Shown here piece after piece: positions 30,507 through 37,616 of a DNA stretch of 37,616 nt. Each line of letters starts with the position of its first letter. Within the stretch, counting starts at the first letter, position 1. The stretch lies in the NCBI GenBank assembly GCA_009841725.1, contig VYGS01000120.1, positions 1-37,616 on the forward strand. The letters run 5' to 3'. This stretch comes from Gammaproteobacteria bacterium. GTDB taxonomy: Bacteria; Pseudomonadota; Gammaproteobacteria; Arenicellales; Poriferihabitantaceae. The notes under the pieces are model-generated. The model had not been told where the DNA came from, searched no databases, and was given only the letters and a program-made list of their open reading frames with translations. The translations under genes were made by a program, and so were the position numbers.

Positions 30507-32041
30507 TGCCCGAAGAGAACATGACAACCGTTGGCTCGATCATCGGACGGCACGCCGCTGAACGGCCGGACGAGACATTCCTGATCGGGCCCGAGACGGG
30601 AAGTACGATCTCCTTCGCCGATCTCAAGCGCAATGCCGACGAGATCGGCCGATATCTCGATCTCATGCGGATTGCGCCGGGATCGAAGGCGGCGTTCATG
30701 CTGGACAACGGAATCTGGTCGGCCCAGCTCTTCCTGGGGATCATGGCGAGCGGCCGGATCGTCGTGCCGCTGAATGTCGTGGCGGGAACGACCCATCTTG
30801 AACATGTGCTCGGGCATTCGGATTCGGAAGTGGTGTTTATCGCGCCCCGATACCGGGAGCTTCTCGACGAATTGCTCGAGAGGATGAATCGCGAGATCGC
30901 GGTCGTGACGGTGGACCCGGTTACGGGGCCGGCCTGGCCGATGCGGCCTGGCAAGACAGCCGCCACCGATCCGCCCTCGGCAGGGGATTCCGCCCTGCTT
31001 CTGTATACGTCCGGCTCGACCGGATTGCCGAAGGGAGCGCTGCTGTCGCAGCGCGCGATCGTCAGCGGTGGCCGGAACGTGGTGACCGGACACGGGCTAG
31101 CGGAAACGGACAGGGTCCTGTGCGTGCTGCCGGTCTATCACATCAATGGAGCCATGGTGACCGTCGTCGCGCCCCTGACCAGCGGCGGCAGCGTGGTCAT
31201 GCCGGACCGGTTCAGCGCCCGGGCGTTCTGGTCCCAGGTCGCAGAATTCCGGTGCACGTGGTCGAGCGTCGTGCCGACGATCATCAAGTATCTTCTCGAC
31301 CGTTCGGACGAGGAGGAGTTCGAATTCGGCAGCGACGGGAGGCTTTCACGATTCCGTTTCGCACGATCGGCTTCGGCGCCCTTGCCGGCCGTGGTCATGC
31401 AGCAGTGGGAGAGCACTTTTCGTGTGCCCATGATCGAGACGCTCGGCCTGACGGAAACCGCTGGAACCGTAGCCTCGAACCCGATGCCCCCGGCACCTCG
31501 AAAAGCCGGATCGGTGGGGATTTCGTACGGCAACGACATTCGCATCGTGGACGACGACGGTCGGGAACGCCCGGACGGAACATCCGGCGAGATGGTCGTT
31601 CGCGGCAGCAATGTCCTGGACGGCTACTACAAGAATCCCGAGGCAACCGCCGCCGGATTTTTCGGCGACTGGTTCAGAACGGGCGACATTGCCTACCGGG
31701 ATGCCGACGGGTACCTGTTCATCACCGGACGGATCAAGGAACTGATCATACGGGGCGGGGAGAACATCGCTCCCCGGGAAATCGACGACGTGCTCTACAG
31801 GCATGAGGCGATTCTGGAAGCGGCGGCGGTCGGCGTGGACGACGACAGCTACGGCCAGGAGGTGGTTGCCTGCGTGGTGGTGCGTGACGGACACTCGTGT
31901 ACCGAGGAGGAACTCAAGGCTTTCTGCGAGCAGGCGGTCGGGCGGGTCAAGGCGCCAAAGAGGATCTATTTCATGGACGACCTCCCGAAAGGCCCTTCGG
32001 GCAAGATATTCCGGCTCCGGCTTCCCGCCTTGATTCCGTAA
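30506..32041 (+). CDS. AMP-forming acyl-CoA ligase, SauT-like candidate
   Basis: A 511-residue adenylate-forming enzyme. P-loop LLLYTSGSTGLPKG at 164-177; adenine/acyl pocket segment ETLGLTETAGTV; the hinge region WFRTGDIAYRDADGYLFITG then RIKELIIRGGENIAPREIDD; and catalytic Lys500 in K-G-P-S-G-K-I-F. All core motifs of the class are present. It would activate a carboxylic acid with ATP and CoA. The ATG overlaps the dehydrogenase stop by one base, so the two enzymes are made together: ligase then reductase. Sulfoacetate is the suggested substrate by gene pairing only; motifs do not fix it. Confidence 0.85.
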   Translation: MPEENMTTVGSIIGRHAAERPDETFLIGPETGSTISFADLKRNADEIGRYLDLMRIAPGSKAAFMLDNGIWSAQLFLGIMASGRIVVPLNVVAGTTHLEHVLGHSDSEVVFIAPRYRELLDELLERMNREIAVVTVDPVTGPAWPMRPGKTAATDPPSAGDSALLLYTSGSTGLPKGALLSQRAIVSGGRNVVTGHGLAETDRVLCVLPVYHINGAMVTVVAPLTSGGSVVMPDRFSARAFWSQVAEFRCTWSSVVPTIIKYLLDRSDEEEFEFGSDGRLSRFRFARSASAPLPAVVMQQWESTFRVPMIETLGLTETAGTVASNPMPPAPRKAGSVGISYGNDIRIVDDDGRERPDGTSGEMVVRGSNVLDGYYKNPEATAAGFFGDWFRTGDIAYRDADGYLFITGRIKELIIRGGENIAPREIDDVLYRHEAILEAAAVGVDDDSYGQEVVACVVVRDGHSCTEEELKAFCEQAVGRVKAPKRIYFMDDLPKGPSGKIFRLRLPALIP

Positions 32042-32092
32042 CGGACCCGGCGGGCCCGCATCCGGCTCCTGATGCCCGGAGTCGCCGGAGAG

Positions 32093-33088
32093 TCAAAGTG
32101 GCCGGGATATCCGGCTGCTCGTTCTGCGGGGTTTCATGGCGGCGGAAATGCCGCGGACATGCTCTCGCCAGGCGGTGACTGCGCCGGCACCGGCAATCAG
32201 GGCCATCCCGGCAAGATCCAGTCCGGTCGGCCACTGGTCGAAGACGATCTTGCTCCAGATGGCGGCAAACACCAGATAGCTGAAATCGACGGGGGCCAGC
32301 CAGCTGCTCTCCGCGGTCTGGTACGCCCGGCTCAGGCAGATGTTTCCGGCGAGGTTCAGAACCGAAGCCAGGACGATCAGCCCCAGTATTCCGAGTGTCA
32401 ACTCCGGCCACCCTATGGCGACGAACGGCATCGCCGCCTGAGCGGCGGACGGCAACGGAAACAGGGTCAGAACCGCGATTCCGAGAAGCCCGGAGATCGT
32501 GAACCCGACGGCAACGAAAAACGCCAGCGCCAGGGGGCTTTCCTGTCGGCAGGCCTGCCGGATCGTGAGGATGTTGGCGGCATAGAACAGGCCGGCGGCG
32601 ACCGGCAGAAGCTGGATCGGAGAGAAATCCTCGTGCCACGGCTCGAATACCAGCAGTCCCCCGGCGGTTCCGACCCCCAGGGCGCCGAGACGCCACAACC
32701 CGACCTTCTCTCCAAGCACGGGACCGGCGAACAGCGTGACGAACAGCGGGTAGGTGTAAAGCCCGGCTCCCATCTGGGGCAATGACAGGAACGGCGCGCC
32801 GGCGAAAAAACAGAACATGCAGCAGACCAGAAGCACGGATCGCAGACACACCGCTTTCCAGTTCTTGGGGAGCAGCAGCGCGATTCCGCCTCCTACCGTT
32901 GCAAGGACCACGGTGAAGGTGATGTTGCCGATCGAACGCAATGCCTGCAGTTGCCACAACGAGGTCTCGGAAGACATCAGCTTCACCAGCGAATCCTGAA
33001 ATCCGAGCGTCACGACTCCAACGAGCAGAAGTCCCAGTGCCAGGATTGGCTGGTCTCCCTTGGAACCTTCGAACAGGGAAATTCTCAT
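32093..33088 (-). CDS. EamA/DMT-superfamily permease
   Basis: A 331-residue protein with ten predicted helices in two EamA repeats. The first repeat begins ILALGLLLVGVVTLGFQDSL, contains WQLQALRSIGNI, and ends GAGLYTYPLFVTLFAGPVLG with EKV. The second has the matching ESSWLAPVDFSYLVFAAIWS. The C-terminal tail is short and basic. Members export metabolites, amino acids or other small solutes; no substrate can be given. It starts 7 bp after the recQ stop, so it is probably cotranscribed, though not necessarily functionally linked. Confidence 0.85.
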   Translation of the reverse strand: MRISLFEGSKGDQPILALGLLLVGVVTLGFQDSLVKLMSSETSLWQLQALRSIGNITFTVVLATVGGGIALLLPKNWKAVCLRSVLLVCCMFCFFAGAPFLSLPQMGAGLYTYPLFVTLFAGPVLGEKVGLWRLGALGVGTAGGLLVFEPWHEDFSPIQLLPVAAGLFYAANILTIRQACRQESPLALAFFVAVGFTISGLLGIAVLTLFPLPSAAQAAMPFVAIGWPELTLGILGLIVLASVLNLAGNICLSRAYQTAESSWLAPVDFSYLVFAAIWSKIVFDQWPTGLDLAGMALIAGAGAVTAWREHVRGISAAMKPRRTSSRISRPL

Positions 33089-33095
33089 TGGCGGA

Positions 33096-34967
33096 TTACG
33101 GTATCCCGGCCTGCGTTTCCCCGTCCGCAGCGCATTGGGAGCGCATCGAGTCGATGGCGGAGAGAAACGGGTCTGCGAACTCCTTGAGTTTCACCGCGCC
33201 CACGCCGCTCACCTGGGCAAACTCTGCCGCATTGCGCGGCTTGCGGCGCACCATGTCGAGCAGCGCGCGATCCGGAAACACCACGTATGCCGGAACCCCT
33301 CGCTCGCGCGCAAGATTCAGCCGCAATGTATTCAGGGTGGCAAGCAGCACCGCATCGTCGCCATCCGGCTCCTGCTCCATGTTGCCCGGATGCCCTTTAC
33401 GGGGCTTCCGCGCCGAGGGGGGTCCGGGGGCGATCGCTGCGTCCTCGCGGTACAGGAATTCACCTTGTCCCCGCAACAGTTCACGGCCCTTGCCCGTGAT
33501 ACCCAGCCCTCCGTAGCCGGCGATGTCGATGCGCATGTATCCGGCCGCCACCATCTGGCGAACCACCGAACGCCATGCGTTTGCGCTGCGGTCGGTCCCG
33601 ACCCCAAATGTCGGCAGCCGGTCGTGGCCGAGACGCACGGCCCTGTCAGTGCGCACGCCCCGGACGATGTCAACGAGATGCGCCGCGCCGAACCGCTCCC
33701 CTGTCCGGTAGGCTGCGGACAGAATTTTCTGCGCATCATGCGTCGCATCGATGCGCTCGGAAGGGTCGAGACACACGTCGCAGTTTCCACACGGCTTGAT
33801 GGACTCCCCGAAATAACCGAGCAACGCCACTCGCCGACAGGTCGGCGCCTCGCAGTAACCGAGCAGTGCGTCGAGACGCTTGTGCTCGCGGCGCAGCCGT
33901 TCCTCTCCCGCATCCTCGTCCTCGATGAACTGGCGACGCATCCTGATATCCGCCAGCCCGTAGAGCATGTGCGCCTCGGCCGGGGCGCCGTCGCGGCCGG
34001 CTCGCCCGATCTCCTGATAGTACGCTTCGATGCTCCCCGGCAGGTCGGCGTGGAAGACATAGCGCACGTCCGCCTTGTCGATTCCCATCCCGAACGCGAT
34101 GGTGGCGACGATGACCACTCCGTCCCGGGTCATGAATTCGTTCTGGTGCGCCTCCCGGCTGGCGATGTCCATGCCCGCATGATAGGGCAGGGCCCGCACA
34201 CCCGACTCCGTAAGCAGGTCTGCCGTGTCTTCGGCCTTTCGCCGGGACAGGCAGTAGACGATGCCGCTGTGGCCTGCATGGCGGGCGACAAAACCGGCAA
34301 GCTGTCGCTTCCAGTCGCGCTTGGCCTCCACCGTAAGGCGGATGTTCGGCCGGTCGAAGCCGAGCACGAACTGTTCGACCGCGCCACCGAAGAGCTTGTC
34401 CGCGATATCGTTCCGGGTCACTTCGTCGGCGGTGGCCGTCAATGCCGCAACGGGTGCCTGCGGAAACTGTTCCCGGAGCCGACACAGTTCGGCGTACTCC
34501 GGTCGGAACGCCGGGCCCCACTGCGAGATGCAGTGGGCCTCGTCGATGGCGAAGAGTCGAACCCGAAGCCGTGCGAGGGCCGACAGCATCTGCTCTGTCA
34601 TCAGTCGCTCGGGAGCTATGTAGAGCAAGCGTGTCTCGCCACTTGCCACCCGGCGCCAGGCGGCCACGTTCTCTTCGCGTTCGTTGCCGGAATGGATGCC
34701 GTCGGCGGCGACACCGGCGATCCTGAGAGCCGAGACCTGATCCTTCATCAGTGCCACGAGCGGCGAAACGACCACCGTAAGCCCGTCCATGACCAGTGCC
34801 GGAATCTGGAAGCACAGCGATTTGCCGGAGCCGGTCGGCATCACGGTAAGGACGTTGCGGCCATTCAGGAGCGCTTCGATAACCGCTTCCTGGCCGGGTC
34901 GGAATGCTTTGAACCCGAACACCGAACCGAGCACCCGCTTCGCATCGATCATTGACGACGCCTTCAC
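33096..34967 (-). CDS. recQ: ATP-dependent DNA helicase RecQ
   Basis: A 623-residue 3'-5' DNA helicase. Motif 0 FRPGQ (22-26), Walker A PTGSGKS (44-50), motif II IDEAHCISQWG with LTATA as motif III, and the QEIGRAGRDG motif VI are intact. The RecQ-C-terminal zinc site has Cys in Y-C-E-A-P-T-C and C-G-N-C-D-V-C. An HRDC domain closes the protein (VFPDRALLDMVRRKPRNAAE). The start is GTG at 34967, supported by GGAGGA three bases upstream; an ATG at 34952 is too far from it. The length and domains are normal. It acts in recombination repair in the cytoplasm. Confidence 0.96.
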   Translation of the reverse strand: MKASSMIDAKRVLGSVFGFKAFRPGQEAVIEALLNGRNVLTVMPTGSGKSLCFQIPALVMDGLTVVVSPLVALMKDQVSALRIAGVAADGIHSGNEREENVAAWRRVASGETRLLYIAPERLMTEQMLSALARLRVRLFAIDEAHCISQWGPAFRPEYAELCRLREQFPQAPVAALTATADEVTRNDIADKLFGGAVEQFVLGFDRPNIRLTVEAKRDWKRQLAGFVARHAGHSGIVYCLSRRKAEDTADLLTESGVRALPYHAGMDIASREAHQNEFMTRDGVVIVATIAFGMGIDKADVRYVFHADLPGSIEAYYQEIGRAGRDGAPAEAHMLYGLADIRMRRQFIEDEDAGEERLRREHKRLDALLGYCEAPTCRRVALLGYFGESIKPCGNCDVCLDPSERIDATHDAQKILSAAYRTGERFGAAHLVDIVRGVRTDRAVRLGHDRLPTFGVGTDRSANAWRSVVRQMVAAGYMRIDIAGYGGLGITGKGRELLRGQGEFLYREDAAIAPGPPSARKPRKGHPGNMEQEPDGDDAVLLATLNTLRLNLARERGVPAYVVFPDRALLDMVRRKPRNAAEFAQVSGVGAVKLKEFADPFLSAIDSMRSQCAADGETQAGIP

Positions 34968-35288
34968 TTTTCCTCCGTCCTGATGCCGTCGGCGAAGAGG
35001 CCGGGAAGGGAAAGCGGGGTTCCGGCCGCGCTGGCGGTTGACCCGAATCCCGAAAATTCCCTGCCGATTCCCAATCGAATGCTCCCCGCCATGTTGTTCA
35101 TTCCCGCCGCCGTTTCATCATGGCCATCATCCGGAATGCGTCATTGCCTGGATGAAAAACCTCCATCAGGCTGGAAAAAGACCAAACACCCGATACAGGA
35201 CAATTGCCTCTCCCCGCGACAGGATGTTACTCCAAGGTGGCTCGACTTTCATCAGCAGGCGCCGCCCGCGGACGCCGTTCTGTCGGCC
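34968..35288. other. 321-bp spacer between kef-like gene and recQ
   Basis: No gene is supported. Besides the recQ ribosome site (about 34971-34976), a GC-rich inverted pair GGCCGG/CCGGCC lies about 35000-35030. I see no clear promoter or terminator. Confidence 0.35.
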
Positions 35289-36458
35289 TCAGTCCCGTCG
35301 AAGCGCATCGTCGAGGGCGATCGGGGTCGGATAGCGGGCCACGATATAGAAGGCCGAGACGATGAACGTGATGATCGTTGCCAACTGGACAATATAGTAA
35401 GTCTGGAGGGTGATCAACTGATTTTCCCATGCGACGAACACGACCAGCAGGGAGAATTCGCTCAGCTGGCCAAGCCGTACCCCGATTTCAAGGGACAGAT
35501 TCTTGCGGTCGGTCTGGTTCGCAAGGAGATAGGAGAAAACGATCGGTTTGACCAGCATCAGGGTCGCGGCGATGATGAGTGCCGGAAGTATCACATCGGC
35601 GTCTATGGAGAGATCGAATCCGGCGCCCAGGCCGAAGAAAAACATGACCAGAAAGAAATCCCGGATTGGCTTGAAACTTTCCGAGATATACATTGCTATG
35701 GGGCTGGTGGCGATGATCACGCCCGCTGCGAATGCCCCGATTTCGTAGGAAAGCCCCATGCTTTCGGCCAGTTGGGCGAGGCCCAGGCACCAGGCAATCG
35801 TCAGCAGGAACAGGTATTCCTGTATCCGGTCAAACTTGATCAGCAGCTTGAAGACAACGAAGCGGTAGGCGAACCAGGCAACCAGGCCGAGGGCCGGCAA
35901 TGCGACGATCAGCCTGATCATTTCGAACATGGGGAGGTCCCCCCGTCCGAATCCGTTCATCGCGAGCATGGCGGCAATGGCGATCAGATCCTGAAGCAGC
36001 AGGATGCTGATGATGATCTCGCCGGAGCGGCGATGGTGCAGGACCGTTGTCGGCAGCAGCTTCAGGCCGATTATCGTGCTTGAAAAGGAGGCGCAGATTC
36101 CGATGACCAGCGCATCCGGCATGTCAGAGCCGAACAGCAGGCCGATACCTCCGGCGAGAGTCCCGAACAGGACGGTGCAGACCAGCGTGACCACGGTGGT
36201 TTCCTGAAACAGCTTGAGGAGTTTCTGGGGCGACAGATTGAGCCCGAGTAGGAACAGCAGGAACATGATCCCGATATTCGAGATGTCCCGGACCAGTTCC
36301 GGGTCCGCGACAATGCCGAAGCCGTGGGGGCCGAGAAGGGCCCCCACCACCAGATAGGCGACGATCATCGCCTGACGGAGATACAGTGCAACCGTCGCGA
36401 ACAGTGCCGCTCCGCCGAAAATCAGAAAAACCGAGAGCAGTATGGAATTGTCATGCAC
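35289..36458 (-). CDS. CPA2-family cation/proton antiporter (Kef-like, membrane domain only)
   Basis: A 389-residue membrane protein with about 12 helices of the Na+/H+ exchanger fold. VGALLGPHGFGIV near residues 37-49 and LLFLLGLNLSPQKLLKLF are Kef family blocks. LLLQDLIAIAAM carries the Q-D transport motif, and SYEIGAFAAGVIIA the second core helix. The usual cytoplasmic TrkA-N/RCK regulatory domain of KefB/KefC is absent, so the protein is a membrane-only antiporter. The start is GTG at 36458; no ATG precedes the first helix. K+ or Na+ specificity is unknown. Confidence 0.88.
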   Translation of the reverse strand: MHDNSILLSVFLIFGGAALFATVALYLRQAMIVAYLVVGALLGPHGFGIVADPELVRDISNIGIMFLLFLLGLNLSPQKLLKLFQETTVVTLVCTVLFGTLAGGIGLLFGSDMPDALVIGICASFSSTIIGLKLLPTTVLHHRRSGEIIISILLLQDLIAIAAMLAMNGFGRGDLPMFEMIRLIVALPALGLVAWFAYRFVVFKLLIKFDRIQEYLFLLTIAWCLGLAQLAESMGLSYEIGAFAAGVIIATSPIAMYISESFKPIRDFFLVMFFFGLGAGFDLSIDADVILPALIIAATLMLVKPIVFSYLLANQTDRKNLSLEIGVRLGQLSEFSLLVVFVAWENQLITLQTYYIVQLATIITFIVSAFYIVARYPTPIALDDALRRD

Positions 36459-37042
36459 GGGCAGGATTTACGGGGATCGGGTTGCCCCGTCAATGAGGTT
36501 TGTCCGGGTTTCCGGACAACGGGCGATGAAAGCCGCCGGGAGTCACCCGGGGCACCAAGGTTGGCCCTCCACCGGATTCTTGAGAGCCGGGTACCTGATA
36601 CCGTTTCGGGTTGGTCGGATCATGCATCTCGCCAGCCAGATTGACCTGTCCACTATAGGCCAGTTTCTCCTGTTCTGCAAGAAATTGTGCGGATTCGAGG
36701 GTTCCAGTCAGGACTATTCCGAGACTGTTCAAACAGTCCGATCTCATGCTGTCGGATATCGTTTCCGGCGTGGTTCAGATGGTTTTTGCTCACGGAGAAC
36801 TGGTGCCGGATCGGTTTTGAGGCCTTGTCTGTCTTCCGATTGCCGGAAGGCCTGGAACGCTGCCAGAACGGTGTTGTCCGGGATTGCAGGAGAAGGCATG
36901 CGAATCAGACCGGTGAATCCATCTGCTTTCACAATGAGGTTTCGATTCGTCCCAAGAGCGGTTTCCATATTCGGACTTGGCCGGTCACCGCCGCTGCCAT
37001 GTCCAGTCATATAATATATCCACATGATTCATGAGAAGGGAA
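36459..37042. other. 584-bp spacer before the second antitoxin gene
   Basis: Apart from the possible kef promoter I can assign nothing. Two adjacent minus-strand open frames (36490-36747 and 36744-37025) overlap by 4 bases, but show no domain, and their composition does not resemble neighbouring genes. They could be remnants of an older gene. Confidence 0.35.
36465..36493 (-). promoter_or_regulatory. Possible promoter of the Kef-like gene, near-leaderless
   Basis: On the minus strand TTGACG (36488-36493) and TAAATC (36465-36470) are separated by 17 bp; the -35 match is 5/6 but the -10 only 3/6. Transcription would start almost at the GTG (36458), implying a leaderless message. No ribosome site is seen before the GTG, which agrees. 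Confidence 0.3.
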
Positions 37043-37267
37043 ATGAAGACGATCGGTGCGGCAAAGTTCAAGGAGCAGTGCCTGGCGTTGCTTGACAGCC
37101 TCGACGAGGACGGCCTTGTTATCACCAGGCGCGGCAAGCCCGTGGCTCGACTGCTCCCTTTCGACTACCAGCACAGTGAACTTATTGGCAGTCTGCGCCA
37201 CAAGGTGAAAATCGAGGGCAACGTCCTGTCAACGGATATTGACTCGAATGCTGATGCTGAATCTTGA
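37043..37267 (+). CDS. Phd/YefM-family antitoxin, second locus
   Basis: A 74-residue antitoxin. MKTIGAAKFKEQCLALLDSL is the dimerisation and DNA-binding half, and VITRRGKPVARLLPF the family strand pair. The C-terminal tail (LSTDIDSNADAES) is the type that wraps a PIN toxin. The ATG at 37043 has AGAAGGG immediately upstream; an ATG at 37031 is less well placed. The toxin start lies inside its 3' end. As at 17666, the toxin partner is broken, leaving the antitoxin alone. Confidence 0.85.
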   Translation: MKTIGAAKFKEQCLALLDSLDEDGLVITRRGKPVARLLPFDYQHSELIGSLRHKVKIEGNVLSTDIDSNADAES

Positions 37268-37404
37268 TACCCATATCCTGATCTTTGCCGTTGATCGCGC
37301 ACTGCGTCCGGCGGACAGGATCATCACACGATATCCCTCTGCTTACCCGCGATAGCGCAATTCGCCGGTCACGTCTTGTCCCGCTGGCGGCTACAGTCAA
37401 GTGA
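37248..37404 (+). pseudogene. Internally deleted PIN-domain (VapC-like) toxin
   Basis: The frame opens at ATG 37248, inside the antitoxin gene, and reads MLMLNLDTHILIFAVDRALR, a true VapC N-terminus with the first catalytic Asp. It then jumps to PADRII, which belongs near the C-terminal end of such proteins. About 70 middle residues are gone. A frameshift follows: HDIPLLTRDSAIRRSRLVPL, the family's C-terminus, continues in the next frame to TGA at 37402. The N-terminal frame itself ends at a TAG within this stretch. The RNase cannot be active. Confidence 0.78.
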
Positions 37405-37503
37405 CACGTATCAGCGGGAATGGCTGGGCCGGCACCACAAGGGTTGCCTTTGGACCGAATCCCCGCGACAATACATTTCCCTCATGCGCGACGAACCGGT
37501 AAG

Positions 37504-37616
37504 ATGCCCCATACGAACCTGACCCACCTGAACCGGGATGGCGAGGCCCGCATGGTTGATGTCGGGAGCAAGGAGGTGACGGAACGGATCGCGGTGGCCG
37601 AAGGGAGGATCACGAT
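37504..37616 (+). CDS. moaC: Cyclic pyranopterin monophosphate synthase MoaC, N-terminal part
   Basis: The window ends inside this gene after 37 codons. [20 protein letters not shown] then [18 protein letters not shown] is the MoaC N-terminus, with the T-H-L-N...A-x-M-V-D-V-x-x-K-x-x-T-x-R block. MoaC converts the MoaA product to cyclic pyranopterin monophosphate in molybdenum cofactor synthesis. The ATG at 37504 fits family starts; no strong ribosome site is visible. It lies 99 bp after the decayed toxin. Confidence 0.9.
   Translation, partial: MPHTNLTHLNRDGEARMVDVGSKEVTERIAVAEGRIT

Noticed and set aside
33060-34955. Long open frame on the plus strand (over 600 codons)
   Set aside because: It lies antisense to recQ, which has complete helicase motifs. 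The plus-strand translation shows no domain; long antisense frames are expected in GC-rich genes.
36490-37025. Two overlapping minus-strand open frames as a real gene pair
   Set aside because: Neither shows a known motif, signal peptide or good ribosome site. They may be chance frames or old remnants.
1-37616. tRNA, rRNA, CRISPR array, prophage or integrase genes
   Set aside because: None was seen: no repeated spacer structure, no recognisable tRNA cloverleaf ends, and no integrase, capsid or transposase motifs in any frame examined.

Overview
The window is about 37.6 kb of moderately GC-rich, densely coded bacterial DNA. Gene types (PdxH, MoaC, RecQ, AcnX, TctABC, a subtilase autotransporter with an outer-membrane barrel, BKACE) point to a proteobacterium. 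Several genes suggest a lifestyle that uses small organic nitrogen and sulfur compounds: a CntA-type Rieske oxygenase, a SauS/SauT-like pair, a TauE-type exporter and a tripartite tricarboxylate transporter. I cannot assign genus or class from sequence alone. No rRNA, tRNA, CRISPR array or intact insertion sequence is visible.

Layout. 1-190: the 3' end of a LivF-type ABC ATPase gene. 191-548: spacer with two adjacent palindromes over a sigma70-like promoter. 549-1748: AAA/DUF4143 ATPase. 1825-3156 (-): chromate transporter, divergent from pdxH (3343-3978). 4128-9556 (+): a compact run of Rieske oxygenase, SDR, beta-keto acid cleavage enzyme, second SDR, carnitine-dehydrogenase-like enzyme and sulfotransferase-like protein. 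A cysteine-synthase-like gene follows at 9972. 10919-13330 (-): lipoprotein-type subtilase autotransporter interrupted by an in-frame TGA 40 codons before its natural end. 13302-16323 (-): acyl-CoA dehydrogenase and the two aconitase X subunits, divergent from an enoyl-CoA hydratase (16523-17320). 17394-17908 (-): antitoxin gene beside a decayed PIN toxin. 18108-21596 (-): DUF4399 protein and a large FAD/Fe-S dehydrogenase. 21789-22831 (+): azlCD. 22896-27545 (-): tctC-tctB-tctA and an unusual M24 hydrolase. 28203-28985 (-): TauE-type exporter, divergent from an acylating aldehyde dehydrogenase and acyl-CoA ligase (29088-32041). 32093-36458 (-): DMT exporter, RecQ and a Kef-like antiporter. 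37043-37404: a second antitoxin with an internally deleted PIN toxin. 37504 onward: start of moaC.

How the genes may work together. The 4128-8715 genes look like one catabolic pathway for a hydroxylated, possibly quaternary-amine carboxylate. Oxidation to a beta-keto acid would be followed by BKACE cleavage with acetyl-CoA, by analogy with the carnitine to dehydrocarnitine to betaine route. The 28203-32041 block resembles sulfoacetate activation and reduction plus sulfite export, and the neighbouring TctABC could supply an anionic substrate. The AcnX/ECH/ACAD block is a third small-molecule module. These substrate assignments are inference.

The most notable sequence-level observations are the in-frame TGA in the autotransporter, two independent antitoxin genes each beside a wrecked PIN toxin, an M24 protein whose metal-ligand spacing matches DddP as I remember it, and palindromic or hairpin control regions at the AAA and tct genes.
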